Shown here: positions 9,308 to 18,187 of the stretch, piece after piece
How the letters are laid out: each line of letters starts with the position of its first letter
Position numbering within the stretch: the first letter of the stretch is position 1
Origin: Eutrophovita brisbanensis
GTDB taxonomy: Bacteria > Pseudomonadota > Gammaproteobacteria > Burkholderiales > Eutrophovitaceae
Direction: 5' to 3'
Assembly (NCBI GenBank): GCA_038147395.1
Contig: JAYQTM010000001.1
Location: 806,001 to 870,000 of the forward strand
DNA: 64,000 nucleotides
Translations under genes and position numbers: made by a program
Notes under the pieces: model-generated
The model's input: the letters and a program-made list of their open reading frames with translations, nothing else
Databases searched by the model: none
What the model was told of the DNA's origin: nothing

Positions 9308-10085
9308 ATGTTTAAACGAAGCGATAAAAAGATTCCACTATTAAAGCTGGTATTTGGCGCGGCGATCTTCTCCTGGGAAAAGAGATTCGATCTTGCACGC
9401 TCACTTTGGCTCCCATTTTTATTCGGACTAGTGCTGTCTCTTACTGATTCATTTCAGTTTGGTGATCAGTCATTGAGTGAGGCTGGTAGTGCCAATGGGT
9501 ACTCGTTTAATTGGCTCTATTTTGCGATGGCTGCAATGTTCTTTGTTACTGTCATTGCCTCAGTGAGAGCCTATCGAGTCTTGCTCGAATCGGAGAGTAT
9601 TCACTCGTTACCGATTTCGTGGGGTCAGTCAGAAACAAAATTTACGTTGGCGATGTTCGCTATCGCTTTTGTATTTCTTTTTGTATTGGCATTAACCAGC
9701 TCTCTTTTAATGAGTATTCTCGCGGTATATGAAAATATTGGCGCGCTTGCGATGCTTAATTTTCTGCCACCAATTTATATCGCAGCTAGGCTCATTCTCG
9801 TGTTTCCCAGAAGTCAGTTGTCGCCCTGATGTGAGTTTATTTGAGGCTTTCAAATGGTCATGGTCTGCAACACGTGGGCACGGGTTGATTCTGATGTTCC
9901 TCGCGGTGATTTTACCGTTGGTGATCGCGTTGGGGATCAATTGGTTTAGCATGACTTCGGTTCCAGCCTCGAAATTTATCGGTGCAGTGCTGGTTTGGCT
10001 AGTTTTGCCGTTTGAAGTCGCCTTGATTTCTCTGAGTTACTCAAGCATTAAAAAATGGGTAAAGCAAACGAACGACAATATTTAA
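9308..10085 (+). pseudogene. Multi-pass membrane protein, reading frame broken by +1
   Basis: Two overlapping frames together make one sensible protein of ~258 residues. The first (9308-9829) holds about four hydrophobic segments and stops at TGA 9827-9829 just after LILVFPRSQLSP. The second frame continues with DVSLFEAFKWSWSATRGHG and two or three more helices to 10085. Reading on needs the ribosome to skip one base, for example the T of the CCC-TGA junction. The pattern 'R-L-x-L-x-x-P ... S-L-x-E-A-W/F-x-x-T-R-G' is common in uncharacterised proteobacterial membrane proteins. Whether this is a sequence error, real decay or +1 frameshifting cannot be settled here. Confidence 0.6.
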
Positions 10086-10095
10086 TGCGTTTTGA

Positions 10096-11163
10096 TTAGC
10101 GTGATTGAAGTGCCGATACCAGCTTATCGTGAGCTTCCAATATTGTTTTCTCAGTAGTTTCCCAATCGATGCACGCGTCAGTGATCGATACGCCGTACTT
10201 CATCGATTTAAGATCACTTTGAAGCTTCTGGTTTCCAGGGCCGATGTTACTCTCTAGCATCATCCCCACAATAGACTGATTGCCTTCGATAATTTGGTGA
10301 ACGCAGTCATTAAACACTAAAGGTTGTAGGTTGTGGTCTTTGTTTGAGTTGGCGTGACTGCAGTCAACGATAATATTCGAAGGAAGTTTAGCCTCGCCGA
10401 GCTCTTTTTCCACTAATGCGATTGATACGGAGTCGTAATTTGGCCCTTTTGAACCGCCCCGTAGGACAATGTGGCCGTATCGATTTCCTTTAGTTTTTGT
10501 GACTGCGACCTGTCCCTCGCCATTGATTCCAAGGAAGCTGTGTGGCTTTGATACCGAATGAAGTGCATTAATCGCGACACTTAATCCACCATCAGTTCCG
10601 TTCTTGAATCCAACTGGTGAAGATAACGCACTTGCCATTTCACGATGCGTCTGTGATTCGGTGGTGCGTGCACCAATGGCGCTCCAGGAAATGAGATCTC
10701 CTAAATATTGAGGACTTATCGGGTCAAGTGCCTCAGTTCCTGCTGGTAATCCAAGCTTGTTAATATCGATGAGGAGTGTCCGGGCTTTTCTCAATCCCGA
10801 TTCGATATCGAACGACTCATCCATGTGTGGGTCATTGATCAACCCCTTCCAGCCAACAGTGGTTCTTGGTTTTTCGAAGTAAACTCTCATCACAATCGCC
10901 ATGGATTGTTCAACTTTTTTTGAGAGCGATGAGAGCCGTTGTGCGTAGTCTATTGCAGCTTCTGGGTCATGGATTGAGCAGGGGCCAACCACAACAAGAA
11001 GTCTTTTGTCTTTTCTGTCTAAGATATTTTCTACGACTTTTCGACCATCGACTATCGTCGTCACTGCGTCATCTGGGACAGGGATTTCTTCTTTAATGGC
11101 CTGAGGAGTTGACAAGATTTGTTGCGATTGGACGTTGACGTTATTTATTAGTGCTTGGCTCAT
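10096..11163 (-). CDS. 3-deoxy-7-phosphoheptulonate (DAHP) synthase, class I
   Basis: A 355-residue type I DAHP synthase, the first step of the shikimate pathway: phosphoenolpyruvate plus erythrose-4-phosphate gives DAHP. Visible motifs are VVGPCSIHDP near residue 58, MRVYFEKPRTTVGWKGLINDP near 95-115, PAGTEALDPISPQY near 145, SPVGFKNGTDGG near 185 and IVDCSHANSNKD near 265. Length matches AroF/AroG/AroH of E. coli. The three feedback types cannot be told apart by eye, so no symbol is given. It stands alone, converging on the frame-broken membrane gene. Confidence 0.95.
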   Translation of the reverse strand: MSQALINNVNVQSQQILSTPQAIKEEIPVPDDAVTTIVDGRKVVENILDRKDKRLLVVVGPCSIHDPEAAIDYAQRLSSLSKKVEQSMAIVMRVYFEKPRTTVGWKGLINDPHMDESFDIESGLRKARTLLIDINKLGLPAGTEALDPISPQYLGDLISWSAIGARTTESQTHREMASALSSPVGFKNGTDGGLSVAINALHSVSKPHSFLGINGEGQVAVTKTKGNRYGHIVLRGGSKGPNYDSVSIALVEKELGEAKLPSNIIVDCSHANSNKDHNLQPLVFNDCVHQIIEGNQSIVGMMLESNIGPGNQKLQSDLKSMKYGVSITDACIDWETTEKTILEAHDKLVSALQSR

Positions 11164-11280
11164 GGCGGTGCTTTATCGAATTAATTGTTTAGCTAGCGGG
11201 GTACCTTAACGTATTTCTTGCTGGTTCGCTGAATGATGCCTGGTCTCTCTTCGTGATGTGGCGGGGAATTCTTTTGGTAG

Positions 11281-12279
11281 TTACAGTGCTGTGATCTTGA
11301 CCGGTTTTTCTGGAGTTGAATCCACAATTAGAGTATTTCTTAGCGGAGAGCCAAACGTTGGAGATCCAATTTCAAAAACATCTCCTGGTTGAGCCGCTAC
11401 CTGTTTCGTAAAACTACCGGTCGCTGCTCCAAAAAAATGAATATGAACATCTCCTGGGCGCGTGAATCCCTTGTACTTAAAATGGTGGTGTTCTAGATTC
11501 GAAATCGAATGACACATATTGTCATTCCCGGATAGCCAAGTGTCCTCCCACACAGCTTGTCCATTTCGGATTAATCGAGCGGTACCTCTGACGTCGTCTG
11601 GAAGATCTCCCAATAACAGTTCTGGTCCGAAAGAGCACTGGCGCAATTTGGAATGGGCCAAGTAAAGGTAATTTTGTTTCTCCATGACGTGATCGGAAAA
11701 TTCGTTAGCGAGTGCGAATCCAATTCTCCTCACGTTTGAGTTTGGGTCAATCATGTAGATGCCAACAATCTCAACTTCTTCGCCTCCATCTAACGCAAAG
11801 TTTGGCGATTCTAAATCCGATTCGGGATTCACAACCCAGCCCCCATCTCCTTTGTAAAACCATTCAGGTTGTGTTCCGATCTCCCCAAGTTGTGGCTTCC
11901 CGCCATCTAAACCTAACTTAAACATTCTCATTGAGTCTGTGAGGTCGTTTTCATTTTGGTTAAGCTTGGTGTGCATCGAATCGCGCGCACTGGCACTACC
12001 CAAGTGCGATAACCCTGTTCCTGTCAATATTTGACGTTGCGGATCAGGGTGATGAAATGGCGTTCGTATTCGTTTTTCTTTTAGGATGGTGTTGACCGAC
12101 TCGCTCTCATCGGTTAGCCGCTCCTCGACGTATTCGCTTATTTTTATATTTCTGTTTATGGCGTTTGTGGCGATCTCAAAGGTGGTAGTTGTTCCTCTTA
12201 TGGTCTTTGCCACACCACTCGTATCGACACAGCCGACTCGGCTTGCTCCATCGCGTCCAATATATTGAATGAGTCTCAT
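11281..12279 (-). CDS. AraD1/GguC-family FAH-fold protein
   Basis: A 332-residue protein of the AraD1 (GguC) group in the fumarylacetoacetate-hydrolase superfamily. The N-terminus MRLIQYIGRDGASRVGCVD and the C-terminal block RPGDVHIHFFGAATGSFTKQV are characteristic, and the EVEIVGIYMIDPNSNVRRIGFALANEFSDH segment carries the acidic metal-binding residues. AraD1-type members dehydrate 2-keto-3-deoxy sugar acids (e.g. L-arabinonate catabolism). It is divergent from an enol-lactonase-like hydrolase, sharing an 83-base promoter region. The window also holds an IlvD/Edd dehydratase and an XylX-like protein that would fit the same pathway. Confidence 0.8.
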   Translation of the reverse strand: MRLIQYIGRDGASRVGCVDTSGVAKTIRGTTTTFEIATNAINRNIKISEYVEERLTDESESVNTILKEKRIRTPFHHPDPQRQILTGTGLSHLGSASARDSMHTKLNQNENDLTDSMRMFKLGLDGGKPQLGEIGTQPEWFYKGDGGWVVNPESDLESPNFALDGGEEVEIVGIYMIDPNSNVRRIGFALANEFSDHVMEKQNYLYLAHSKLRQCSFGPELLLGDLPDDVRGTARLIRNGQAVWEDTWLSGNDNMCHSISNLEHHHFKYKGFTRPGDVHIHFFGAATGSFTKQVAAQPGDVFEIGSPTFGSPLRNTLIVDSTPEKPVKITAL

Positions 12280-12362
12280 ATTTTTATGTAGAAATTTGAC
12301 GTCATTATTTTATCGAGTATGCCAATATAACTCCCAATGATCAAAAATTAGGGAGGCCCAAG

Positions 12363-13148
12363 ATGAAAAGAGAAGTGAACAATATCACTGTGAATTACGA
12401 GATTTTTGGTAATGATGGTCCATGGGTCGTTTTGAGCCACTCATTGATGTGTGACCTAACAATGTGGGGCCCCCAGATAGATGTGCTGAAGGCTGACTAT
12501 CGAGTATTAGCGTACGACACCAGAGGACACGGTGGCACCGATGCCCCAGACGGTGAATACACTCTTGATGAGTTGGCGAGTGATGCATACGAGCTGTTAG
12601 CCGCACTGGATATTCATAAACCGCATTGGGTCGGGTTGTCGATGGGCGGAATGATTGGTATGACCGCAGCCCTTAATTATCCTAATTTGTTTTCTTCACT
12701 TGTTTTATGCGATACAACGAGCCGGATTCCAGAAGAGATGCATAGCGCCTGGAAAGATCGTATCCGTGTGTCACAGGAAAAAGGCATGGCGTCGCTCGTC
12801 TCCAGCACTCTCGAAAGATGGTTTACCGATGATTTTCGAGCCGAGCCGAGGCCAGAATTGAGATTTGTATCAAATTTAATTGAGTCGACACCGGTCGCTG
12901 GCTTTGTTGGTTGTTGTCATGCGATACCGAAAATCAACTGCACATCCCGCTTGCATGAAATTAAAGAGCCTATCAAGATCATTGTCGGCAAGGAGGATGT
13001 AGGAACGCCTGTAAAGATGTCTGAGGAGATACATGCCGCGTCCCGTGAGTCGAGTTTGACCGTCCTCGATAATGCATCTCACTTATCGAATTTGGAGCAA
13101 CCTCAGCAATTTAATGAGGCGCTCTTAAGCTTCTTGAGTAAGAATTGA
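12363..13148 (+). CDS. 3-oxoadipate enol-lactonase-like alpha/beta hydrolase
   Basis: A 261-residue alpha/beta hydrolase most like PcaD-type enol-lactonases. The nucleophile elbow is GLSMGG (Ser near residue 95), the oxyanion segment HSLMCDLTMW is near 25, and the catalytic His is in NASHLSNLEQP near 240. GGGAGG lies 6 bases before the ATG. No other protocatechuate-pathway gene is in the window, so lactonase activity on 3-oxoadipate is not supported by context. A sugar-lactone or another ester may be the substrate, given the divergent AraD1-like gene. Confidence 0.78.
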   Translation: MKREVNNITVNYEIFGNDGPWVVLSHSLMCDLTMWGPQIDVLKADYRVLAYDTRGHGGTDAPDGEYTLDELASDAYELLAALDIHKPHWVGLSMGGMIGMTAALNYPNLFSSLVLCDTTSRIPEEMHSAWKDRIRVSQEKGMASLVSSTLERWFTDDFRAEPRPELRFVSNLIESTPVAGFVGCCHAIPKINCTSRLHEIKEPIKIIVGKEDVGTPVKMSEEIHAASRESSLTVLDNASHLSNLEQPQQFNEALLSFLSKN

Positions 13149-13152
13149 AATG

Positions 13153-14568
13153 TTACTGGTCACATTGGGCGTCAGGGTCAGTGATGATCGTTCCTCTAGA
13201 ATCTTTTTTTGAAAGGTATTTTCGAATGATCTGGAATGCGTCATAGTCAAAGGATCCTGGTGTCTCGATTTGGTGCTCTAGTCTTTTGTTCTTTCCTGTG
13301 AAGCGGTAGTCCGTCCGTCTCCAATCCCTAATTCTGTGTGTTTCAGTCATATCGTTGGAGGCATCCTTCTCGATGACCAGAATATCGCCGCTATATGGCC
13401 ACTCTGGGATTAAAAATTTATGTAGCGCGATGGAGGTTCTCATGGCGTGATTCAGGTGCGTTTCATCCCCGATGCACGCTCCTTTACATCGACCAAGCTG
13501 ATGGGAAAAACAGGGTCCTTCGCCTTCTTCAATGCCCAGTGCTTTGAGACACAGGCCATGTTCTTTTGCAAGGTCGCGAAGCAGCTTAGTCGCCTGCCTT
13601 TTTGTATCAAACATACCGTATATCGCACCAAATGGAATTTGTTCGAATTCACTTAGCGCTATCATTTTTGGTCTTTTTTGTCCGGCTGCAGGATCCCAGT
13701 GAATAGTATGGTAATCAGCTTTCTTTCGAAGTTGTCTATTAAATATCGGCTGTAATGTTTTCACGAGTTGAGACTCGAGCAAAAGGGCACCAAACTCGCC
13801 CGCGGTTTCGATCCAGTCTATTGACTGCAGTTGTTGGTTAATCTCCCGGTCTTTTCGGCTAGAGTGGTCCCCACTGAAATGCGACATTACTCGTGATCGA
13901 ATATTCTTACTTTTGCCAACATACAGTACCGCGTCATTCCCTCCTTTGAATATGTAGACACCGGAACCACTAGGGATTGAGTCGATTGTGTTTTTATGAA
14001 TTGTTGCCGGGAGTGAGGGCTCTTTCATGAGTTTTTTAATAGACTCATTTAGGATGTTTTCCTCGAAATGGATTTGTAAATGCTGAGCGAAATCCCAGAT
14101 TGCTCTGGCATCCGATAGGGCTCGGTGTCTTGTGTCGCAAGTCAGGCCAAGTCGCTTAATGATGCTGTCTAACCCATGGCGCCGTTCGTCTGGGTATAGC
14201 AAACGCGAAAGTTTAACCGTGCACAGTAATTTTGGTTGGTAGGCTAGACCACAATTTCTGAATTCGTTTTTCAAAAACGAATAGTCAAATCGGACGTTAT
14301 GCGCCACGAGTGTTTTACCATCTAGGCGATTCCATAATTCAGAGGAAATGTCCTCGAATGTTGGTGCATTCGCAACCATCTCATCGGAAATCCCCGTGAT
14401 TGCTTGGATGTTGTCGGGGATTGAACGTCGAGGATTGACAAGTACGTTCCACTCATCAACGTATTGACCATTCATCACCTCTATGAACCCAATCTCGGTA
14501 ATTCGATCTTTATCTGCTGTAGCACCTGTGGTTTCGAGATCGAGAAAAATAAAATTACCGGTAATCAA
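13153..14568 (-). CDS. DnaQ-type 3'-5' exonuclease fused to UvrC/Cho-like GIY-YIG nuclease
   Basis: A 471-residue two-domain DNA-processing protein. Residues ~1-165 are a DEDDh exonuclease: FLDLETTG (ExoI), LVAHNVRFDYSFL (ExoII) and HRALSDARA (ExoIII-epsilon with the His-Asp pair). Residues ~190-290 are a GIY-YIG nuclease: SGVYIF, LYVGKSKNIRSRV and the glutamate in LLESQLVKTLQP. The C-terminal ~170 residues include CFSHQLGRCKGACIG, the cysteine-rich UvrC/Cho-like block. Such fusions are known in several proteobacteria and actinobacteria and are usually linked to excision repair. It converges on the hydrolase gene with a 4-base gap. Confidence 0.85.
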   Translation of the reverse strand: MITGNFIFLDLETTGATADKDRITEIGFIEVMNGQYVDEWNVLVNPRRSIPDNIQAITGISDEMVANAPTFEDISSELWNRLDGKTLVAHNVRFDYSFLKNEFRNCGLAYQPKLLCTVKLSRLLYPDERRHGLDSIIKRLGLTCDTRHRALSDARAIWDFAQHLQIHFEENILNESIKKLMKEPSLPATIHKNTIDSIPSGSGVYIFKGGNDAVLYVGKSKNIRSRVMSHFSGDHSSRKDREINQQLQSIDWIETAGEFGALLLESQLVKTLQPIFNRQLRKKADYHTIHWDPAAGQKRPKMIALSEFEQIPFGAIYGMFDTKRQATKLLRDLAKEHGLCLKALGIEEGEGPCFSHQLGRCKGACIGDETHLNHAMRTSIALHKFLIPEWPYSGDILVIEKDASNDMTETHRIRDWRRTDYRFTGKNKRLEHQIETPGSFDYDAFQIIRKYLSKKDSRGTIITDPDAQCDQ

Positions 14569-14633
14569 TGTATTTGCTCAAGTTGGGTTTCGTTAATGAC
14601 TGGGTTGTTGCTCTGGCTGAGATCAATTCAACG

Positions 14634-14661
14634 TTGACTGCGTCGAATTATAGAATATGCT
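14634..14661 (+). promoter_or_regulatory. Candidate sigma-70 promoter for the XylX-like gene
   Basis: TTGACT (14634-14639, five of six to the -35 consensus), a 16-base spacer, and TATGCT (14656-14661, four of six to the -10). The predicted start would lie about 20 bases before the ATG at 14690. Seen by eye only. Confidence 0.35.
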
Positions 14662-14689
14662 CTAGGTTACTCAATCCGAGAGGTCTTAC

Positions 14690-15874
14690 ATGGCTCCATT
14701 AACGATGAAAAATATGTTGCCGGCAGATTGGCGAAAATCGGTTTTGGTAGGGCGCATTTGGTTGCCTGGCCCAAACGGTGGTCCGACACCTGTTGTCCTC
14801 TTCGAGGGAACTTTATACGACGTGAGTCGATTTTTCTCGACAACGAGTGATTTGCTGAACACGTCTAATCCACTTCGGGTGATACGTCTAGCGGTTGAGT
14901 CTGGTGCGCCAGAGGTGCCGCAACTGCCGCAGATCATCGCGAATTCCGACTACCGATTGAGAGTCGAGCGCTATCCTTATTTTCTGTGTCCCGTTGATCT
15001 ACAGGCAATAAAAGCTGCGGGTGTGACTTTTGTCTCAAGTATGGTCGAGCGTGTGATCGAAGAGCATGCGAGGGGTGACCTCAAAGCCGCGGAGGCGATA
15101 CGAAATCGTATCGGTCAAGAAATTGGGGGCAGTATCGAAAATGTTGTCCCGGGCAGTACTGCTGCCTCTAAATTGAAAAAGTCATTGCAAGCGAGAGGCT
15201 TATGGTCTCAATATCTTGAGGTTGGTATTGGTCCGGATGCAGAGGTGTTTACGAAAGCACAGCCATTATCAGCGGTCGGTAGTGGAGCTCAAATCGGCAT
15301 CAGAGCTGACTCAAAATGGAACAATCCTGAACCTGAGCTGGTTCTTGCGGTTAATCGAGCTGGAACTGTTGTGGGCGCAACCCTCGGCAACGACGTCAAT
15401 TTACGAGACTTTGAAGGACGCAGTGCGCTGCTACTCGGAAAGGCTAAGGACAACAATGCAAGTTGTGCAATCGGGCCTTTTGTTCGAATTTTTAATCGTT
15501 CATTTTCCTTATCTCAAGCACTTCGTTCAAAAATTAGAGTCAGCGTTGATGGAATGGATGGGTTCAAGTTGCGTGGTTCGAGTGATGTCTCTCAGATCAG
15601 TCGTTCACCTATGGAAATTATTAAACAAACGATCAACCGCACGCATCAGTATCCAGACGGTGTGGTCGTGTTCCTCGGGACTCAATTCGCACCCACGAAA
15701 GACAGAGGAGAAAAGGGTAAGGGTTTCTCTCACAAAGTTGGAGATGTGGTGCGGATTGGATCGGATCAACTTGGCGTTTTGGTGAATGAGGTCGCCCAAA
15801 GTAATAAAGTTACACCATGGACTTATGGGATCGCTGACCTCATGCGTAACCTGGCATCAAGAGATTTGCTCTAG
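14690..15874 (+). CDS. FAH-family protein resembling 2-keto-3-deoxy-xylonate dehydratase (XylX)
   Basis: A 394-residue fumarylacetoacetate-hydrolase-superfamily protein with a long N-terminal extension (LPADWRKSVLVGRIWLPGPNGGPTPVV), the layout of the XylX-type 2-keto-3-deoxy-D-xylonate dehydratases of the Weimberg pathway. The metal-binding region is PEPELVLAVNRAGTVVGATLGNDVN near residues 215-240. KAKDNNASCAIGPF follows. The ATG at 14690 keeps the full family N-terminus. The gene overlaps the convergent isomerase by 4 bases. The assignment to pentonate catabolism is inferred from similarity of layout and from the dehydratase at 50 kb; fumarylacetoacetase itself is less likely. Confidence 0.72.
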   Translation: MAPLTMKNMLPADWRKSVLVGRIWLPGPNGGPTPVVLFEGTLYDVSRFFSTTSDLLNTSNPLRVIRLAVESGAPEVPQLPQIIANSDYRLRVERYPYFLCPVDLQAIKAAGVTFVSSMVERVIEEHARGDLKAAEAIRNRIGQEIGGSIENVVPGSTAASKLKKSLQARGLWSQYLEVGIGPDAEVFTKAQPLSAVGSGAQIGIRADSKWNNPEPELVLAVNRAGTVVGATLGNDVNLRDFEGRSALLLGKAKDNNASCAIGPFVRIFNRSFSLSQALRSKIRVSVDGMDGFKLRGSSDVSQISRSPMEIIKQTINRTHQYPDGVVVFLGTQFAPTKDRGEKGKGFSHKVGDVVRIGSDQLGVLVNEVAQSNKVTPWTYGIADLMRNLASRDLL

Positions 15875-16473
15875 TCGAGAAGCGCTCTCTCAACAAAGTC
15901 GAGTCTGTCTTGACCCCAAAATGGTTCTCCGTCAATTCGGTAGGTGGGTGCTCCGAATACGTCGTTTTTGATCGCAAGCTCGGTATTTTCGTCGTATTGA
16001 TTCATCGTCTCTTGTGTCGTGATAGATTGCATGACGGTCTCTGAATCAATATCGCACGCCTCAATACAGTTTCTGATTTCCTCATCCGAACCCATATCTC
16101 GGTTATGAACCCAGCATCCCTCCATGAGTTTTTGTGTGATCAACATCCCTTTGTCTTGACCAAACAATTTGTCTGTTGCGATCACTACAAGTGATGCAGT
16201 TGAAGGGTTATATGGAAAAAAATCGGGTTCTATGATGATTGGTGATTGAAGAAAACTTTTCCAACGATTGAGTTCATAGATACGATACTTTTGTCGTTGG
16301 ATTGGGCGCTTCGCAACTGGGACTCCTCCGGTTGCTGCAAATAGCTTCATAGGGTCTACGGGTCGTAGCTCTATGTTTGCGCCGACGCGGTTCGCTATTG
16401 TATTTAGGCGCTCGTGACCTAGGTAGGCCCACGGTGACATTGGAGAAAAGTAGTACTCGATATTCTTTTTCAT
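15871..16473 (-). CDS. 2-hydroxychromene-2-carboxylate isomerase / DsbA-family GST-kappa-like protein
   Basis: A 200-residue thioredoxin-fold protein. The N-terminal active loop is YYFSPMSPWAYLG, with serine where DsbA has the catalytic cysteine, as in kappa-class GSTs and 2-hydroxychromene-2-carboxylate isomerase. The cis-proline segment is VFGAPTYRIDGEPFWGQDRLDFVERAL near the C-terminus, typical of that family. I chose the ATG at 16473, preceded by AAGAGA, over one 27 bases upstream. The family's known reaction is glutathione-dependent isomerisation in naphthalene degradation, but many members have unknown substrates; no aromatic-degradation operon is present here. Confidence 0.78.
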   Translation of the reverse strand: MKKNIEYYFSPMSPWAYLGHERLNTIANRVGANIELRPVDPMKLFAATGGVPVAKRPIQRQKYRIYELNRWKSFLQSPIIIEPDFFPYNPSTASLVVIATDKLFGQDKGMLITQKLMEGCWVHNRDMGSDEEIRNCIEACDIDSETVMQSITTQETMNQYDENTELAIKNDVFGAPTYRIDGEPFWGQDRLDFVERALLD

Positions 16474-16546
16474 GTCTGAATCTCTTTTGTAAAAAAGCAT
16501 TATTCTTAATATGAGCTAATTATCGCACTTCATTAGGAGAATTACG

Positions 16547-17566
16547 TTGCGTCGCCTCTTACCTATTTGTGTCGTTATGTTGTTGGTGTTTTTTTCGAGA
16601 TTCGCCCTTGGGTCACAGTCCACGATAAAAATCCATCATCCACTACCTCTATCCTCGACGATACATCAGAAAGTGATCCTACCTTGGTGTGAGCGAATCG
16701 AGATAGAGACATCTAAGCGCTTGCAATGCGAGATTTATCCTTCGATGCAGTTGGGTGGCAATGTCCCGCAACTTATTGATCAGGTGCGAGACGGTGTCGT
16801 TGATGTCATTTGGACATTGCCAGGATTTTCACCCGGTCGATTTCCGAAAACTGAGGTGTTTGAACTGCCTTTCATGATTCGCGATGCAGAGGCAACAAGT
16901 GAGGCGTTGTGGGATTACGTCAATCAATACTCATTAGATGAGTATGAGGGGATGCAATTACTTGCGATGCACGTTCATGGGGGCGGCGTATTACATTCCA
17001 CTAAACGAGTGATTCAAACTGAAAAAGATCTGGTTCGGATGAAGGTTAGAGCACCAACTCGTCAAACGACTCAATTGTTATCGCTTCTCGGAGCCACACC
17101 TGTAGGGATGCCTGTTCCTCAGGTCCCAGAGGCATTATCCAAAGGAGTTATCGAGGCAACGTTGTTACCTTACGAAGTCATGCCCGCGCTCAGAGTGGAT
17201 GAATTGACGCGTCATCATAGCGAGCCGGGGAGTGATCAACCAAAGATCTATACCTCGACGTTTCTTTTTGCAATGAATCATGCATTTTTCGAGTCACTGC
17301 CCGAGGACTTGAGAGGAATTGTCCAGAGAAATTCCGGTCCGAACCTCTCTCGGTTGATGGGGAGGGTGTTTAAAGAGGCCGAAATGGTCAACCGGGAGAC
17401 ACTGGACCCAGAGACCATTCACGTTCTCAGCGATGAAGTCATTGATCGATGGAAGCTAAAGAGTCAGTCGTTGCATGATCGATGGATTTCGGAGCGAGGA
17501 GACGTCGGCAAACATTTGTACCAAGAGGCTCGCCGGCTGATAATGAAATACGAAACCCCAGATTGA
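16547..17566 (+). CDS. TRAP transporter periplasmic substrate-binding protein (DctP family)
   Basis: A 339-residue DctP-type binding protein. It starts at a TTG with AGGAG eight bases upstream, then a signal peptide (RRLLPICVVMLLVFFSRFALG) places it in the periplasm. Family marks are IKIHHPLPLSSTIHQKVILPWCERIE near the mature start, and KVRAPTRQTTQLLSLLGATPVGMPVPQVPEAL near residues 165-195, which contains the conserved Arg that binds the substrate carboxylate. The DctQ and DctM membrane subunits are not nearby, so this is an orphan binding protein or is paired with a distant permease. The ligand is probably a carboxylate. Confidence 0.88.
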   Translation: MRRLLPICVVMLLVFFSRFALGSQSTIKIHHPLPLSSTIHQKVILPWCERIEIETSKRLQCEIYPSMQLGGNVPQLIDQVRDGVVDVIWTLPGFSPGRFPKTEVFELPFMIRDAEATSEALWDYVNQYSLDEYEGMQLLAMHVHGGGVLHSTKRVIQTEKDLVRMKVRAPTRQTTQLLSLLGATPVGMPVPQVPEALSKGVIEATLLPYEVMPALRVDELTRHHSEPGSDQPKIYTSTFLFAMNHAFFESLPEDLRGIVQRNSGPNLSRLMGRVFKEAEMVNRETLDPETIHVLSDEVIDRWKLKSQSLHDRWISERGDVGKHLYQEARRLIMKYETPD

Positions 17567-17581
17567 AGACGAGTCTTCTCT

Positions 17582-18001
17582 TTACTTAACAGTAATGGTT
17601 ATTTGTCTGGAGAAAACGGCTGGCTTGTGAGGGATGTGAGCCTTGTCGCCCATGATCAACTGAAGTGTGTGCTTGCCAGGCATCAATTCGATGGTCGTTT
17701 CCGTCTGACCTCCGCCGAAGTGCTTGTGATTGTCGTCCATCGGGACCGGTTGGGTGAAGTCCGGTAATTTTGCGTCGATGATGAGGTGATGATGTCCAGT
17801 GTTGGGCTTGTCTATTCCAGCAGGAGCAACACCCATTCCCTTTAGTCCAAACTTGACCACTACGGGACTAGAAACTGTTTCACCATCGCTTGGCGAAATG
17901 ATGTAAACCTCGGCTCCCTCTGGGGCACTGGTTTGTGACCATCCGAAGCCATACGAGCAAGACAAAGCGAGAGCAAGTGCGGCGCCAATGATGTTTTTCA
18001 T
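17582..18001 (-). CDS. Exported DUF4399-domain protein
   Basis: A 139-residue secreted protein. The start at 18001 is clear: GAGGAGG precedes the ATG by 6 bases and a signal peptide follows (MKNIIGAALALALSCSYGFG). The mature part contains VYIISPSDGETVSSPVVVKFGLKGMGVAPAG and NTGHHHLIIDA, then HFGGGQTETTIELMPGKHTLQLIMGD, the DUF4399 signature. Histidine-rich loops suggest metal binding, but the family's function is not known. It is divergent from the marR-emrAB operon. Confidence 0.85.
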   Translation of the reverse strand: MKNIIGAALALALSCSYGFGWSQTSAPEGAEVYIISPSDGETVSSPVVVKFGLKGMGVAPAGIDKPNTGHHHLIIDAKLPDFTQPVPMDDNHKHFGGGQTETTIELMPGKHTLQLIMGDKAHIPHKPAVFSRQITITVK

Positions 18002-18109
18002 GTTTCCTCCTCTAGTTGGGATCTTAAATAACCAAACGAATTTTAGTGGATTCCAGTTATCCAGTTTGTTATTGATCATCCAAGGTCAGTGCGCTGTATC
18101 GATTGATTC

Positions 18110-18138
18110 TTCACAAATTCTGTTGCCCAGCATATAAT
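18110..18138 (+). promoter_or_regulatory. Sigma-70 promoter of the marR-emrA-emrB operon
   Basis: TTCACA at 18110-18115 matches five of six bases of the -35 element, and TATAAT at 18133-18138 is a perfect -10, with the ideal 17-base spacer. The start site would be about 18145, some 43 bases before the marR ATG. The palindrome described next overlaps the end of the -10. Confidence 0.7.
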
Positions 18139-18149
18139 TGTCTAGACAA
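18138..18149. promoter_or_regulatory. Palindromic MarR-type operator
   Basis: TTGTCTAGACAA is a perfect 12-base palindrome that begins on the last base of the -10 box and covers the predicted transcription start. MarR-family repressors bind AT-rich palindromes of this size, and the marR gene is the first of the operon, so autorepression by steric block of RNA polymerase is the natural reading. Confidence 0.65.
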
Positions 18150-18187
18150 CTAATTTGCTATTCAACTGTAAATAACGAGGGGTAGGC

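Noticed and set aside
15216..15785. 189-codon plus-strand frame within the XylX-like gene
   Set aside because: It is a shifted frame of the FAH gene; composition and lack of motifs show it is not coding.
17567..17590. GAAGA-CGAG-TCTTC hairpin between the TRAP and DUF4399 genes
   Set aside because: Five base pairs and a short T tract; not convincing as a terminator.
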